A stretch of 64,000 nt of DNA from Calamus simplicifolius (GCA_900491605.1 UESW01001506.1:124001-188000); one strand, 5' to 3'; shown: positions 34,029 to 46,136, counted from the stretch's first letter. Made by a program: numbers and translations. The notes: generated by a model from the letters alone, not told the origin.

Positions 34029-35873
34029 GATATAATCGGGGTACCAGGATCTTTTAGTTTGGGTGGGGTTATTTGCTGAACAACTGAGCTGACTTGCTCA
34101 GTCAAATGTATCTTTTTTGGTATTTGTATCTTGGCTTTCCATTTTTGTGTGCATAGATCCTTCAAAAATTTGGCATAAGCTGGAACTTGCTTGATAGCAT
34201 CGAGAAGAGGTAAGTTTATTTGGACTTGCTTAAATAACTCAAGCATCTCATTCATCTTTATATTCTTCTTATCTGAAGGCAAAGGAGATTCTAAAGCACT
34301 AGGGAATGGGGCTTTAGGTATGATTGCTTGATCATTGAATTCCTTTTCTTTTTCATTTCTTCTCTCTTCTGGTTTAGCCACTTCTAATTTCTGGGTTGGT
34401 TCAGGTGGGTTCAATGTTTTTCCACTTCTGAGAGTCATGACTGATTTAGCATGTTCTAAAAATTTGTCAGGACTATTGTAACCTTTAGCCATGAATTGTC
34501 CTTTTGGGTTATCGATAGGCTGACTAGGTAACTTACCCTCCTCCCTTCTACTGAATGTTGCGGCTAATTGACCTATCTGAGTTTCTAGTTTTGCAATAGA
34601 TTGTGTGTGGGAGTGAATAATTTGAGTATTCATTTCTAGCCCTTTCAATGCTTGTAACACTTTGTCTTCAAAAGTATGCTGATTATTCGGTGGAGGTTGT
34701 GGGATGTTTGGATATTGTGAATATGGCATGTTTCTAAAATTGGTTTCTTGGTAATTAGGTCTGATTGATGAATTGGTTACAGATTGAGGTTTCCAAGAAA
34801 ATTTTGGATGATTTCGCCAGCCAGGATTGTAAGTATTTGAAAATGGATCATTTCCTGTTCTAGGAGCTAATCGGGTTTGGGCTTGGTGAGCTTGCTCTTG
34901 AACAAGTTCAGGAAATTGGTATGTAGCTGGACATTCACCTATAGAATGGGTTAGACTCGAACAAATTATGCAGACCTCATGTAATTGAGTAGATGGGGAA
35001 GAGATGTTTCCAACTTGTAGAATCCGGTCAAGTTTATGGGATAATATAGATATCTGTAGAATGACCTATTTCATATATTCCACCTCTTTTAGGTTCTACG
35101 GGAGGGTCTCGACGAGCAACTGACATATGATGTAATGAATTCTCACTCAATGTCTCAAATAGTTGCCAAGCTTCATGTTCATTTTTTAACATAAATGTCC
35201 CACCACATGAAGCATCAACCATTTGCCTATGCTTTTCTGATAATCCATCATAAAAGCACTGAACCAGTTGCCATTTGGGTATAGCATGATGTGAACATTT
35301 TCTAATCAGTTCTTTGAATCTCTCCCATGTCTCATGGAACATTTCTCCATCTATCTGGAAAAAACTTGTTATGGCTTTTCTAATTTGATTTGTTTTTCCT
35401 ATAGAAAAATATTTCTTAAGAAATTCTCTCTGAAGATGATCCCAAGTTGAAATTATAACAGTGTCTAATGAATTTAACCAAAACTTGGCTTTATCTTTTA
35501 GGGAAAAAGGGAATAACTTAAGCCTAAGTGCATCATCAGAGAAATTTTGAATCTTGACAGTTGAGCAAATTTCCAAGAATTCATCTAAGTGTTTGTAGGG
35601 ATCCTCATTTGTAAGTCCATAGAAAGATGGTAACATTTGGATTACACTTGACTTAATTTCATATTGGACAGCATCTACTGGAGGCACTTGAATGCAGGGA
35701 GAGTAGATATACCTTGAAGGAGTAAAATCCTCTTTTAACTGTCGTGGTTGATTATTTTCGTTATTATGATCCATAATTCTGAGTCTGTTTGCTCTAATAG
35801 TTCTTTCTATCTCAGGATCTAAGGGTATAAGGTTGGGTTGCAACGACTGACGACCAAGCATACACCCTACCAA
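34019..35873 (-). pseudogene. Athila-like gag
   Basis: The minus strand opens at 35873 and carries the retrotrans-gag domain (PPVDAVQYEIKSSVIQMLP, FYGLTNEDPYKHLDEFLEIC, AKFWLNSL, EFLKKYFSIGKT, CFYDGLSEKHRQMVDA). A zinc knuckle follows, with Cys, Cys, His and Cys in CIICSSLTHSIGEC (about 34935-34980). The C-terminal part (34729-34019) is rich in Pro, Lys and Glu. A stop near 35034 breaks it before the knuckle. Gag forms the virus-like particle that packages element RNA. Confidence 0.9.
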
Positions 35874-36365
35874 TGACTCTAAAGCAAATAGTTTTTTTTT
35901 TTTTTTATTTATTTATTTTTTCTTTAATTTTTGTAATTAAGTTTCTAATTTCCTAATAAATTATGAGATGTCAATGGAAAAATTTTGAGTTTTGCAGAAA
36001 ATAAATCCACCTAAGTCAATCTATAGCATAGAAATAATTATTTTGTTTATATATTTTATTTTTATTTTTATATAAATTTTTTTATTTTGTTTCCTTAAAT
36101 TAATTATGTTTTATGGTTTTCTTTCAGTTTTTTTTAGGTAAGTTAATTAAAAAGAAAATTTGATTAGGTTAAAATTGGATTTGTGGCAAAAAGGAAAGTA
36201 ATAATTTTTTTTAATGTTAAAAAGAAAATATGCAATTCTAACAATTAAAGAAATAAAATAAAGACACAATAACTATTCAAAAATTAAGAGAAAATTAATC
36301 TAATTTTTTTATATTTTTATATTTTATAATTTTTATAATTTTTTTTTCAAAATAACACACTTAAG
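35874..36365 (-). other. Athila-like 5' leader
   Basis: This AT-rich untranslated region lies between the primer binding site and gag. No gene is present. Confidence 0.6.
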
Positions 36366-36383
36366 TCCCTGGCAACGGTGCCA
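36366..36383 (-). other. Athila-like primer binding site (tRNA-Asp type)
   Basis: On the minus strand TGGCACCGTTGCCAGGGA lies six bases after the 5' LTR. It matches the tRNA-Asp 3' end with one change (A for G at position five), the primer used by Athila/Tat elements. Confidence 0.85.
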
Positions 36384-36389
36384 AAAATC

Positions 36390-37580
36390 TGATGCGTGTT
36401 GTAGCGCAACGATTAAAATACCTTAATTTCACTATTAGAATAGAGAGAGTAAGGGAACGATTCCACAGGGACTTTAGAGATTATCTTGAAATAAATTTAT
36501 AAATTTAACTAAATAGATAATTATTAGTGCAAAATAATCAAGATATGGTCTATCTTATAAGAGCACGGCCCATACCCGTAGATAACGGCCCATCCCTTTT
36601 AAGTATAGATGAGTCTAAAATTATTTTTACTTAAATATAATTTAATAACAATTAAACATGAATAGAAACTTTATTTTATATAAATTAAAGAGTCATGACA
36701 TTAAGAAGGCAACAAGAAAGCAATAAATTCTCTCTATACCAAACCAAAGATGGGATGGAGTCTTTATTCATGCGCCTCCCCTGCATGAACATATCACCTC
36801 GTCACGGCTGGAAGAAGAGGAAATCACGCCTTGGAATAGAGGAAGGACACGGACTCACGCACGGAGCTTTCTCCTTCCTGCGGACTCCAATCCATGGCAC
36901 AGACACCGCACGAGAACTTCACGGAATTCTTTCCAATGCCCACGGACGCCTGGAACAGAGCTTCTCCGCACGGCTGCAGAGCCTTCTTCACCGGAACAGA
37001 GTCTCTTCAAGCCACGGAACAAAGCCTTGGACGGGCGAATCCTCCTTCAAGAAACCCTCCTTGTGCTATTTATAAAATTCCGGACGTGGCCTTGATGTAG
37101 AGAAGCAACGGAGGAATTTTGTTGCCAAAACAGAGAATGCGGAAGCCAAAACAGAGGACGCAGAAGCCACCAAAAAAAATCTGGATAAATCCTCCATAAA
37201 ATTCAAATTCCTTCTAAAGGAATTTAATTCTCTCAATTTGATAACTTCCTATCTAATCTATTCCTTAATTGGTGAAGGAAACGGTTAGAATTTGAATTGA
37301 AAAGAATCAACTGAAAGAAAACAGAAAACGGCTGAGAAGACGATGAAGTCGACAATGTATTTGTCGTTTTTGCTTTGAAATCGGTGCTAAATCCTTATAA
37401 AATCAATTCTGAGCTCATCTTAAATCTGATTTGAGTGCCGTTTGCATCATTAAATCCCTTAAATCAAGCTCTTTAAATTGATAAGGTTTTATTTAAAATA
37501 TTATATAAAATATTAAATAATAATAGGTACATTAAATTATTAATTAATAGGTTTAATGATAATTATTTATGCATTTATCA
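36390..37580 (-). repeat. Athila-like 5' LTR
   Basis: This 1191 bp LTR is very similar to 27162-28381, with small insertions and deletions. It is bordered by the primer binding site on its inner side. Confidence 0.92.
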
Positions 37581-38333
37581 ACCCTGTTTAAGACCATAAA
37601 GGGACTTAATAAGTTTACAAACCTTGTCTTCTTGTCCCTTTACAACAAAACCTTCAGGCTGTTCCATATAGATCTCCTCCTCAAGATCTCCATTTAGGAA
37701 CGCAGTCTTCACATCCATTTGATGAATGATTAACTTATGAATGGAAGCAATAGCAAGAAGTGATCTAAGGGTTGTTATTCTAGTTACAGGAGAATATGTA
37801 TCAAAAAAATCTAACCCTTTCTTTTGGTTATACCCTTTGGCTACTAATCTAGCCTTATACTTTTCTATTGAACCATCAGGTCTAAATTTCTTCTTAAATA
37901 CCCACTTACACCCTAATGGTTTGCTTCCAGGAGGTAAATCAGATAAGATCCAAGTTTCATTTTGTAAGATTGAATTAAATTCAGAAAGAATAGCTTCCTT
38001 CCAAAAAGGAGCACCAGGAGAAGACATCGCCTCTAGAAAAGAAGAAGGTTCGCCTTCGACTAGGAAAGTAAAGAAACCTTCACCAAGATCTTTTTCTTTC
38101 CTTATCCTTGAACTTTTCCTAAGTTCAGAAGGTCCACCTTCAAGATTAGATCTTTTCCTTTTCCTTGACTCATTAGAGGACCCAGCTTCAATAGAATCAT
38201 AAACCAAGTAAGGATTAGAAGAGAGTTGATTTGGTATTTGATTCTTGAAAGGAAAAACATTTTCAAAATAAGTAGCATCTCTAGATTCGATAAGAGTGTT
38301 ATTTGAGATGCCACTTATATCAGAGTTTATCAC
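37581..38333 (-). pseudogene. Copia-B reverse transcriptase, 5' part
   Basis: The minus-strand frame carries the linker of the integrase C-terminus (ELRKSSRIRKEKDLG) and then the copia reverse transcriptase start: FWKEAILSEFNSI, PLGCKWVFKKKFRPDGSIEK, YKARLVAKGY, DTYSPVTRITTLR and IHQMDVKTAFLNGDLEEEIY, with the first catalytic Asp in MDVKTAFL. It ends in SLYGLKQG where the Athila LTR begins. The remainder of the domain is at 27161-26122. Confidence 0.92.
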
Positions 38334-38446
38334 TAGGAACCTATTTGTACTGATATCTAAAGAATAACCTATAAAGATAGCATCTACAGTTTTAGGTCTA
38401 TTTTTCTTCTCTTGGGTTCAGGTATTCCTACCTTAGCTAAGCATCC

Positions 38447-39600
38447 CTACACTTTAAGATAATCTAGCCTGGGTGTTCTACCTTTCCAAAGCTCAAAAGG
38501 TGTTTTAGGACTATCCTTAAAGGGTATCCTATTTAAAATATAACATGCAGCTAAAAGAGATTCCCCCGACAAGTTCTCAGGTACGTCTGAACTTATTAAC
38601 ATTGAGTTAACCATATCCATTAATGTACGATTTTTCTGTTCAGCTACACCATTAGACTGAGGAGAGTATGGTGGTGTAACTTCATGAATAATCTCATATT
38701 CTTGACAAAATAGAGTCATTTCATTTGAAGTATATTCACCACCGCGATCTGACCTAAATTTCTTAAGCTTTTTCTTAGTTTGGGTTTCAGCTTCTACCTT
38801 ATAAATCTTAAACGTATCTAATACTTCATCCTTAGATTTTATCAAATATATGTGACAATATCTTGAGAAGTCATCTATGAATGTTACAAAGTAACGACTT
38901 CCTCCCCATGTAGGAAACTTGGTAGAGTCACATACATAGCTATAGACTAATTCAAGAAGTGTTGAACTCCTATTTACTAATTTAAAAGGTTTTCTAGGCA
39001 TCTTAGCTTGAATACAAATCTCACATTTAAACTTTCTATCAATATGAACCTTAGGAATTAGATTAAGATTTGTCATGTAATGAATACGATCAAAATTCAC
39101 ATGACCAAGTCTACTATGCCAAACATTTGAAGATTCAACATTAAAAAGAAGAGAACTTTTATTAGATAACTTAGAGGATACATTTAATTTAAAAAGACCT
39201 TCACATACAAAACCTTTACCAACAAACTCATTATTACGAGTAATTACAACTTTATTTGACTCTAGAATAATTTTATATCCTCTAGATATAAGAAGAGATC
39301 CACTAATCAGATTTCTTCTAACACTAGGAACTAACAGCACTTCATGAAGGACCAGGATTTTTCTAGATGTCATCTTTAGATCCACTTGACCTTTCCCAAG
39401 CACTTGTGCTGAAGAGTTATTTCCAAGTGTCACACCTCCTCAACTTGATTCCTGAAAGGTGGAGAACCAGGAGCGATCAAAACAAACATGAACATTAGCT
39501 CCTGAATCAAGCCACCAATCACAAGAAGATTGGGTTGAGTTAATTAAGAATTTTAAATTTACCGACCTGAAAGAAGGCTCAGCACCACTCTCAACCACGT
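38447..39600 (-). pseudogene. Copia-B protease and integrase
   Basis: The protease is at about 39600-39440 with WWLDSGANVHVC (catalytic DSG). After a stop or shift near 39434 the frame continues through the pre-integrase domain (VWHSRLGHVNFDRI, CEICIQAKMPR: His, His, Cys, Cys) and the integrase core with the Asp in YVCDSTKFP, the Asp in FRSDRGGEY and the Glu in NGVAEQKNRTLMDM. It ends KDSPKTPFELWKG. The first Asp stands in VCDST rather than the usual D-x-CGP context. Integrase inserts the cDNA copy. Confidence 0.9.
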
Positions 39601-39604
39601 TAAC

Positions 39605-40473
39605 TTATGGTTTAGATGATTTCCTCAATGGTTTAGTCTTTCGGTGGTAGCAGTCCTTCGCCACATGATTTATCCTTTCGCACACAAAGCAGAATGTGCC
39701 TTTATAATTCTTTGACTTCTGATTCAGTCGGTTCTGATTTGATCGATTCTGAGGAGGTTTGTATGATTGGTTGGATCTAGATTGGAATTTCCTCTTCTTA
39801 AAATTCTTTCCCTTGGGTTTGAATTGATTTGGAGTTGGATTTGACTCGGTCAGATGGATTTTAGGTCCAAGGTCGGTCTTTTGATTTTGATTGATCTTAA
39901 GTCGGTCTTCTTCTTCAATCCTAATAGAGTTAATCACTTCTGTTAGGGTCAAACTACCTTGCTTATGGCTAAGCTCTCGAGTAAAGGATGACCAAGAAGG
40001 TGGAAGGGAATCTACTAAGGCTTGGACCTTATAGTTTTCAGAAAAACTACAGCCAGTCAACTCTGACTTTTTAAGAAAATCTTGGAATTCATGAATTTGA
40101 ATGCTAATGGGTTTGGAATCTACCATTATGTACTTTCAAAATTTTGAGATAGTGAATCTATCTAGACCAGCATCAACCATCCCATATTCAGCCTCAAGAG
40201 CATCCCATAGTTCCTTAGCAGTTTTAGTAGGAAGGTAGACATCATATGTCTACAATGAAAATCTATTTCTTGGGGTGTTTTTGATGATGATGAAGAGGAA
40301 GTATCAACTATACTAGAAGAACCTTGTTGAGTGTTGGATTTAGGATCTAGTAATTCTATGGCAGAAAATAAGCCTAAAGTGGTAAGCCAGTATTTCACTT
40401 GGCTTTGCCACCTCCTAAAGAATGATCCGTTAAATTTTTCTGGTTTGATTGCACTAAGATCATCAGAACCCAT
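39605..40473 (-). pseudogene. Copia-B gag
   Basis: Start MGSDDLSAIKPEKFNG at 40473, with FRRWQSQVKYWLTTLG, a frame shift near 40240 and a stop near 40130. The second part has SYKVQALVDSLPPSW-type gag helices and a zinc knuckle CFVCERINHVAKDC near 39660 (Cys, Cys, His, Cys). It is a UBN2-type gag as in Tork-lineage copia elements. It made the particle protein when intact. Confidence 0.88.
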
Positions 40474-40823
40474 TTTGAAAAGGTTGGTTTCTTAATTCGT
40501 TCTGCACAACCAAAAAGTATTTGAATTTTTCAAATTAATAATTTTTAGATATTTCTAGATTTTAAATTTAAATTCAAAAGAATTAAATCTAGAAACTATT
40601 TGCAATAATAATCAAACCACTAAGCAATAATTAACTCAAATAATTCAATTTTAAATTTGAGTTTAATTTTTTTAAAAAATTTGAATTTCAAATTTAAATT
40701 TTGAATTTTAAATTTTAAATTCAAAACTAATTCTAAGGCTTCAGAACAGATTCAAAAATAAGATTTTTTTTTTACTTATAATAAAATCTAGCACTTTCTA
40801 ATGATAGAAAACTTGTCCTTAAC
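40474..40823 (-). other. Copia-B 5' leader
   Basis: AT-rich leader between the 5' LTR and gag. The expected initiator-tRNA primer site (TGGTATCAGAGC) is not found next to the LTR; the sequence there reads GTTAAGGACAAGTTTTC, so the primer is uncertain. Confidence 0.6.
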
Positions 40824-41711
40824 TGTTAGAAAAATTATTTTTTTCTTTTGCAAAATTCCTTTATTAGAAAATGCTAAAAAATTAATCAGAAATTTTATAC
40901 TCAAAATTTAAATTAAAATTAAAATTAAAAGGAATCAAACTGGTCGAGGCGTGTTAAACACTGCCCTAAGGACAAATTTTTGCCCCTCGTACGGGTTATT
41001 GGTGAATTGTCCCCAAGGTACAATGACCTGATTTGATTCGATCCTCCTACCACGAGCACAATCGGTTGGAGGTTCAAACCCAGTGATTCTTCAGATGCCC
41101 AAATATAATAATAAAATAGTTAAATAAATCTTTTACCACTGGTAGTTTGTTGAGACAGATTTTCTTGTTGAGACTCCTTGTTAAGATAGCATCAGGATTT
41201 GCAGCAACAGAATCTTCAAGGGTTTGCAGCAACAGAATCTTCAAGGATTTGCAGCAACAGAATCTTCAAGGATTTGCAGCAACAGAATTTGTAGCAACAA
41301 GATCTTCAGCAACAGAATTTGAAGCAACAGGATCTTCAAAGAATTTGCAGCAACATGATCTTCAAGGATTTTCAGCAACAGAATTTGTAGCAACGAGATT
41401 TTTAAGGATTTTATTTTCTGTCTTCTATGTTCTCTTCTTATTTCCTTAGTTTATCCATATATTTATATTTAAAAAAATTGATTGTTTCTCCTTGTGACCG
41501 TTCCTTCCCGAACATTGGTCATGGAGCGTGAGCGTATGGAATAAAAGCTCACGAACACGCGAGCGTTCCGCAAACGCTTGCGAACACTCGTCGCGAGCGT
41601 TCCACGAACGCTCCCAGCGAGCGCATCCCACGCGAGCATTTAATGCTTGCGTGGGTCGGTAACCTTTTTTTATTATTATGATTAACTTTTAATACAGGTT
41701 AAAAGTCAACA
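40824..41711 (-). repeat. Copia-B 5' LTR
   Basis: This 888 bp LTR pairs with 24652-25488. It is about 50 bases longer, mainly from extra copies of the gatttgcagcaacagaatct unit (41195-41400). Confidence 0.92.
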
Positions 41712-41716
41712 GTAAC

Positions 41717-42479
41717 TTCTCCCTAGTGATGGGAGACAATGCTCCTAACACAATAGTATCCTCCTTTCCCATACCTCCTTAGTTCTTCTTAGGTTCTCTT
41801 GAAATATTCTGGTCATGCTTGTTTCTTGAAGGATCTTAGGTGGGCTCATTTTGATGTAATATGAGTATTGTAAATCAGGGTCCTTTAGCTTATTCAAACT
41901 GTTTATCTGGTTAGCATTTTTCAAAAGGATCCGATGCATTATTATAATCTTCTAGCAGTTGATCCTTAAGAAAAACATCCGTTTTAAACCAATTTCACTA
42001 ATCTAAAAATGCAATAGTATGATTATAAATATCATTGCCACAAATCCATGTGCCACTAATCCATGTGCTACCAGGAAATCAGTATCTTCACAAAAATGCA
42101 TCTATCACAGTAAAACTACATTGCAATCCATCATGCATTCTTTTATATTTCACTAGAGATCTTATTGTTCATCCTGAACCATAAGACTAGTTAGCAATTA
42201 TATTATATAGATTACGTGTAGAGTCAAACAAATAAGAAAAGAAGAGGACAAATCAAGCATAATTAAATGACTCACACAATCAGATTTGACATAGAACAAG
42301 TGCAAGTACTAAGCTAATAAAAAGAATCATGTGTTAACTATCATGAATCCTAAAGTTTATAGTTACTGAAACAAAGAAGTATATTAATGTGTGCTCGAGG
42401 TCAGTTAGGGAAGAGCCATTTATTAAGTAAATGATTTGATATAGAAAATATAAATTTTTAGTTTAAGGAACAAACGAAC
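41717..42479 (-). other. CACTA-1 segment with unrecognised short ORF
   Basis: This continues 24646 across Copia-B. A minus-strand frame of 64 codons (41939-41745; start MHRILLKNANQIN) is the only open stretch and has no domain I recognise. The rest is non-coding. It lies where CACTA-1 would have an intron of its TNPA-like gene, so a captured host fragment is possible but unproven. Confidence 0.35.
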
Positions 42480-43511
42480 TCTTGTCTGACTCGCGCATAA
42501 CTCTTAGATCCTGATGTATGGGGAACAGACAGAGATGCTCGTGTAGCTTTACCAATATTAGAATATGTCTACAAAATTAAATAAATATACTTATTATATT
42601 TTGAAAAAAAATAAATATTTTAAAGTATCTTAAAAGATTAAATAACAACATACATGTCCCCTCTCGGAGAACCAGTAATGAACCAACTCCATCCACTGAT
42701 GAGGGGGTACATCAGGAGGACAAGTACCAACTACTTGCTCCTCGGTCATACCCCGCAACTTGTACTTCATCTTCAAATATGCCTTATATTCTTTCTATTT
42801 TCGGTTGAGAGACTTCAATACAAAATCATGAGTGGATGGAGGTAGTACAAACTTGGACTGCAAAACAATTTAATTATTAAGTCTAATAATTGACTTAATT
42901 AAAATAAAATAAGCTGTTTGTAAATTAAAAAAAATATAAAACAAAGTATAATATAACAAGTATACAAAATAAGAAATGTTTAGATTCAAATTTTTACCTG
43001 CACAACTCGTAGAATCTCAACTTTATACGTTGGAAGCATGTCATTCCATTTTGCATAACTTAGTGGACAAAGCTGATGCCTCCGCGCAACTGACCCTAAA
43101 AAGGAACTCAATAAGCTAGCTGCTTTTTTTATTGGTTGCCCCAGCTGATTGCACTCAACCACTATCTGCTCATCCTCGCGCATCTGCCATACATCCGAAC
43201 TATCATGGGTCCGCGTCTGCGTATAACCCTCCCAGATTTGTCTGCATAAAAATAGATATGCATGTGTAAACTATAGTAAAAAGTGTAAAGATATTTTATC
43301 AAACTAAATAAAAAAATAAATTATCCTGAATGTGTAGCTCATCATCTCCTACACCAATAATATGATCATGATGCCCAGACGATGATGGACCTGCTGTAGA
43401 CTGTTGTGCTGAAGGATTGAACGCAACATCCAGTACTAAAGAATCAGCATGAGCCTGCTGTGATGAAGCAGAAGTGTGAGCCTCTGGTCCGTGAGCACGG
43501 CATAATGTCAC
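42480..43511 (-). pseudogene. CACTA-1 TNPA-like gene, 5' exons
   Basis: On the minus strand the exons are about 43511-43316 (Ser/His-rich N-terminus), 43246-42999 (QIWEGYTQTRTHDSSDVW, then VECNQLGQPIKKAASLLSSF and KWNDMLPTYKVEILRVVQVK), 42860-42650 (KYKLRGMTEEQVVGTCPPD and HQWMELVHYWFSERG) and 42572-42480 (NIGKATRASLSVPHTSGSKS). This matches the N-terminal and middle parts of the En/Spm second protein family. The exons at 6150-5590 supply the C-terminal end, so the gene is split over 37 kb by later insertions. Individual exons look open. Confidence 0.78.
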
Positions 43512-44022
43512 CTATCATTTACATCAGAGTAAGAGTTAGTGAAAATAAATATTAAATTAACTGAATAATTACTAGAAATGCTTACTTATTAGCCTAATAG
43601 ATTTATCAATCACTTGTCTTTCAACATATTCATCCGCATACAGTAACAAGTTTTATGAATGGATGCCTGTCAAGAAATCATCAGCCTACAGTAACATATT
43701 CACTTTCGCTGAGCAAATAGGATTAATGGATCAATTAGTACTCTAAGGGCCTATTTGGACATCCAATCACCTAAATTTTGATAATTATAAAGCAGCTGGC
43801 AGTTGATGAGTAAAGGTAAAAAGGAAGACCGAAGTCAAAATATAGATACGTACACAAATTATTTCAAAACTTATTAGAGAAATTCAAGAACCAAAATAAT
43901 CATCAAGGAAAGAAACTAGTTCCACCAATATGTTATCTACAGATTAATGCCAAATTACCTTTTTCTTCAGAACTATGCCCAGAATGCATATAACAACCGC
44001 TTCTAAGAGCCAAAGCCACTAA
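43512..44022. other. CACTA-1 spacer between TNPA-like gene and chromovirus
   Basis: No gene seen. In CACTA-1 orientation this is upstream of the TNPA-like start and continues at 53646 once the chromovirus is removed. Confidence 0.45.
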
Positions 44023-44589
44023 GGAAATGTCACGCCCCAGACCCAATATCGGGCTAGGGTGACAACCCGCCGCGTGCCGGGCACGCAAGGCGTTATCAAA
44101 TTTTTCACACATAACACAATTATATATAATCAGGTCAAATACATCACTCAATACTAAAAGTTTTGGGTTACAAACCCTTACACACCACAATAATAAAGTT
44201 TGGGCATCAAGCCCTACACATAAGCAATACTGGGGTTACAACAAAATAATGGGTCTTGATTTATTTAATAGAAGATCCATCACCCCAACCATCCATCTTC
44301 AATCTCGTGGCTCTGACAAAAACATTGTAAGATTTTTATGAGCTTACACTCAATAAGTAAGCCACGTTATACAGTCAAATCATAGCATAGAAATCAATAA
44401 GCACATAAATGATTTGCATGCTTAAACATTCCACAAATACTCAAACATGCAATGTAAGTAAACCCACTGTTTATACTCTCAATGGTAACTGTAAATGTGA
44501 CCCACGGCCCTGCAATATCTCAATAGTGTACCAACAAGCATCCCCCTACTGAAAGGGTCCAGATACTAGGGTCACGCCATATCATAATC

Positions 44590-44865
44590 CACCAGAACAC
44601 ATACTCTATATGTGTGATGCCACCTCGAACCAAGCAGAACACATCCTCTAGATGTGTGATGCCACCTCATAGAACTCAGAACACATCCTCTAGATGCGTG
44701 ATGCCATCTCGAACCCAAGCAGAACACATCCTCTAGATGTGTGATGGCATAAACAAGCAGAACACGTCCTCTAGACGTGTAGGTGGCATAAATCATCAGA
44801 ACACATCCTCTAGATGTGTGTGTGGCATAAACAAGCAGAACACGTCCTCTAGACGTGTGTGTGGT
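44590..44865. repeat. Hairpin-forming tandem repeat in chromovirus LTR
   Basis: About seven copies of cagaacacatcctctagatg followed by tgtgatgcc or similar, spaced 35-56 bases. Each contains reverse-complementary ACACATC and GATGTGT around tctaga. The partner LTR holds the same array at 51870-52145. Confidence 0.88.
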
Positions 44866-46049
44866 ATGACATGATAAAGGAGAACCACGGTGACACATAA
44901 TAGTACCTCACATCATGCACAAACATATCAATCACATCTCTATATTGCATAAACAGTGGATTATACTTACTGAACAATTGCATGTAATATATCACATCAA
45001 TGTCATAATAACTGCATCTCTCATGCATAGCATCTACATATGAAATCATAGCGCATAAACAACCATGTGTTCATAATATTCATCTACTTACAATTTAGTC
45101 ATAACAATTCTTCATGTCACAATATAATTTACAATTTCAACATTCATATATTGAATAAAATAATTAATTAAATACTGATAACTAGCTTACTTACGTCAAT
45201 ACGCAATCCAACAGATATATATCAACTAGTCAGATGTCTGAGCACCTACAGGATCATTATACACAATTAATTTATTAGCAAATAATATTAAAATGACCCT
45301 TAGAATTTCTACCCAAACTAGTTCACGGGCCCTACTTTGGGCTCGAATATCTCCCACTATACATACCCAATTGGGGAAGTAAAAATACCCCATGAAACTA
45401 GAATTCATCCAGATTCTAGCCATATAAATATTTTGCTAATCCCGCCCATTACAGGGCTCAAAAACTAGCCTCAAATAGCCCGCTGCACGGCCCAAAAGGC
45501 CCTGAACCGGCCGGCCCAGCCGGCCCATGGCCAACATCCAACCCCCGCTCCCCTGTTTCGCCCGAAACAGGGGACAGCCTCTGGCCGGCGGCCAGGGCCG
45601 CCGCCGGCCTAATCCCGTCCGGCCCGGCCACCGAAGGCCGGGCCGGAGCCGGCCACCGCCGCGGCGGGCCTCCTTCCTCCTTCTCTCTCTCTCAATTTCT
45701 CTTCCTCTCTCTCTTTCTCCGCTGCTTCCGCGTGAAATTCTCCGCGCCGGCATCGAATTCTGCTAAATTGGGGCCGGTCCGGCGCCGTTGGCCGGACCAG
45801 AGCCGGCCGCCACCGCGGCCGGCCTCCCCTCTCTCTCTCTCTCCTTAATTCTCTCTCTCTCCCTCTCTTTCTCTCTTTTTCTCCCGCACAGTGCGCACGG
45901 TGCCGGCAGCTCGGTCGGCCACCAGGGCCGGCCGGACCTCCACCGGACGCACGCCCGGTGCCGGTGGAGGTCACCGGCCAATCCTCAGGCCCGGTTAGGC
46001 GATGGGCACGCCGCCGGGCCCGAACCAAGGATCAGCACAGTGAACCGTG

Positions 46050-46095
46050 CCGATCTCTCTCTCTCGCTCTCTCTGGTTCTCTCACGTTCTCTCTG

Positions 46096-46135
<40 letters not shown>
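46050..46135. repeat. (CT)n microsatellite
   Basis: Nearly pure CT dinucleotides from about 46100 to 46133, with a less pure stretch before it; a related tract is at 53325-53430 in the other LTR. Confidence 0.92.

Positions 46136-46136
<1 letters not shown>

Larger units (their letters stand above)
27162..37580 (-). mobile_element. Athila-like Ty3/gypsy retrotransposon inside Copia-B
   Basis: LTRs at 27162-28381 and 36390-37580 start TGATGCGTG and end TTTATCA on the plus strand. The 5-base duplication is agcct on the left (27157-27161) and accct on the right (37581-37585). The right copy carries one substitution, which also turns the Ala of the KQAP motif of Copia-B into Gly. The minus strand holds gag, protease, reverse transcriptase, RNase H and integrase in gypsy order. 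The primer binding site TGGCACCGTTGCCAGGGA is the tRNA-Asp type used by Athila/Tat elements. A 966-bp duplication enlarges the 3' end. No env-like ORF is visible. Confidence 0.93.
24652..41711 (-). mobile_element. Copia-B: Ty1/copia retrotransposon, split by an Athila element
   Basis: The two LTRs at 24652-25488 and 40824-41711 begin TGTTAGAAAAATTATTTTTT and end AAAAGTCAACA. The duplication gtaac flanks them (24647-24651, 41712-41716). On the minus strand the order is gag, protease, integrase, reverse transcriptase, RNase H, the copia order. The Athila-like element at 27162-37580 interrupts the reverse transcriptase; without it Copia-B is about 6.6 kb. Stops and shifts make it non-functional, but the structure is otherwise complete. 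By its gag (KPEKFNGSFFRRWQSQVKYW) it resembles Tork-type copia elements. Confidence 0.93.
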
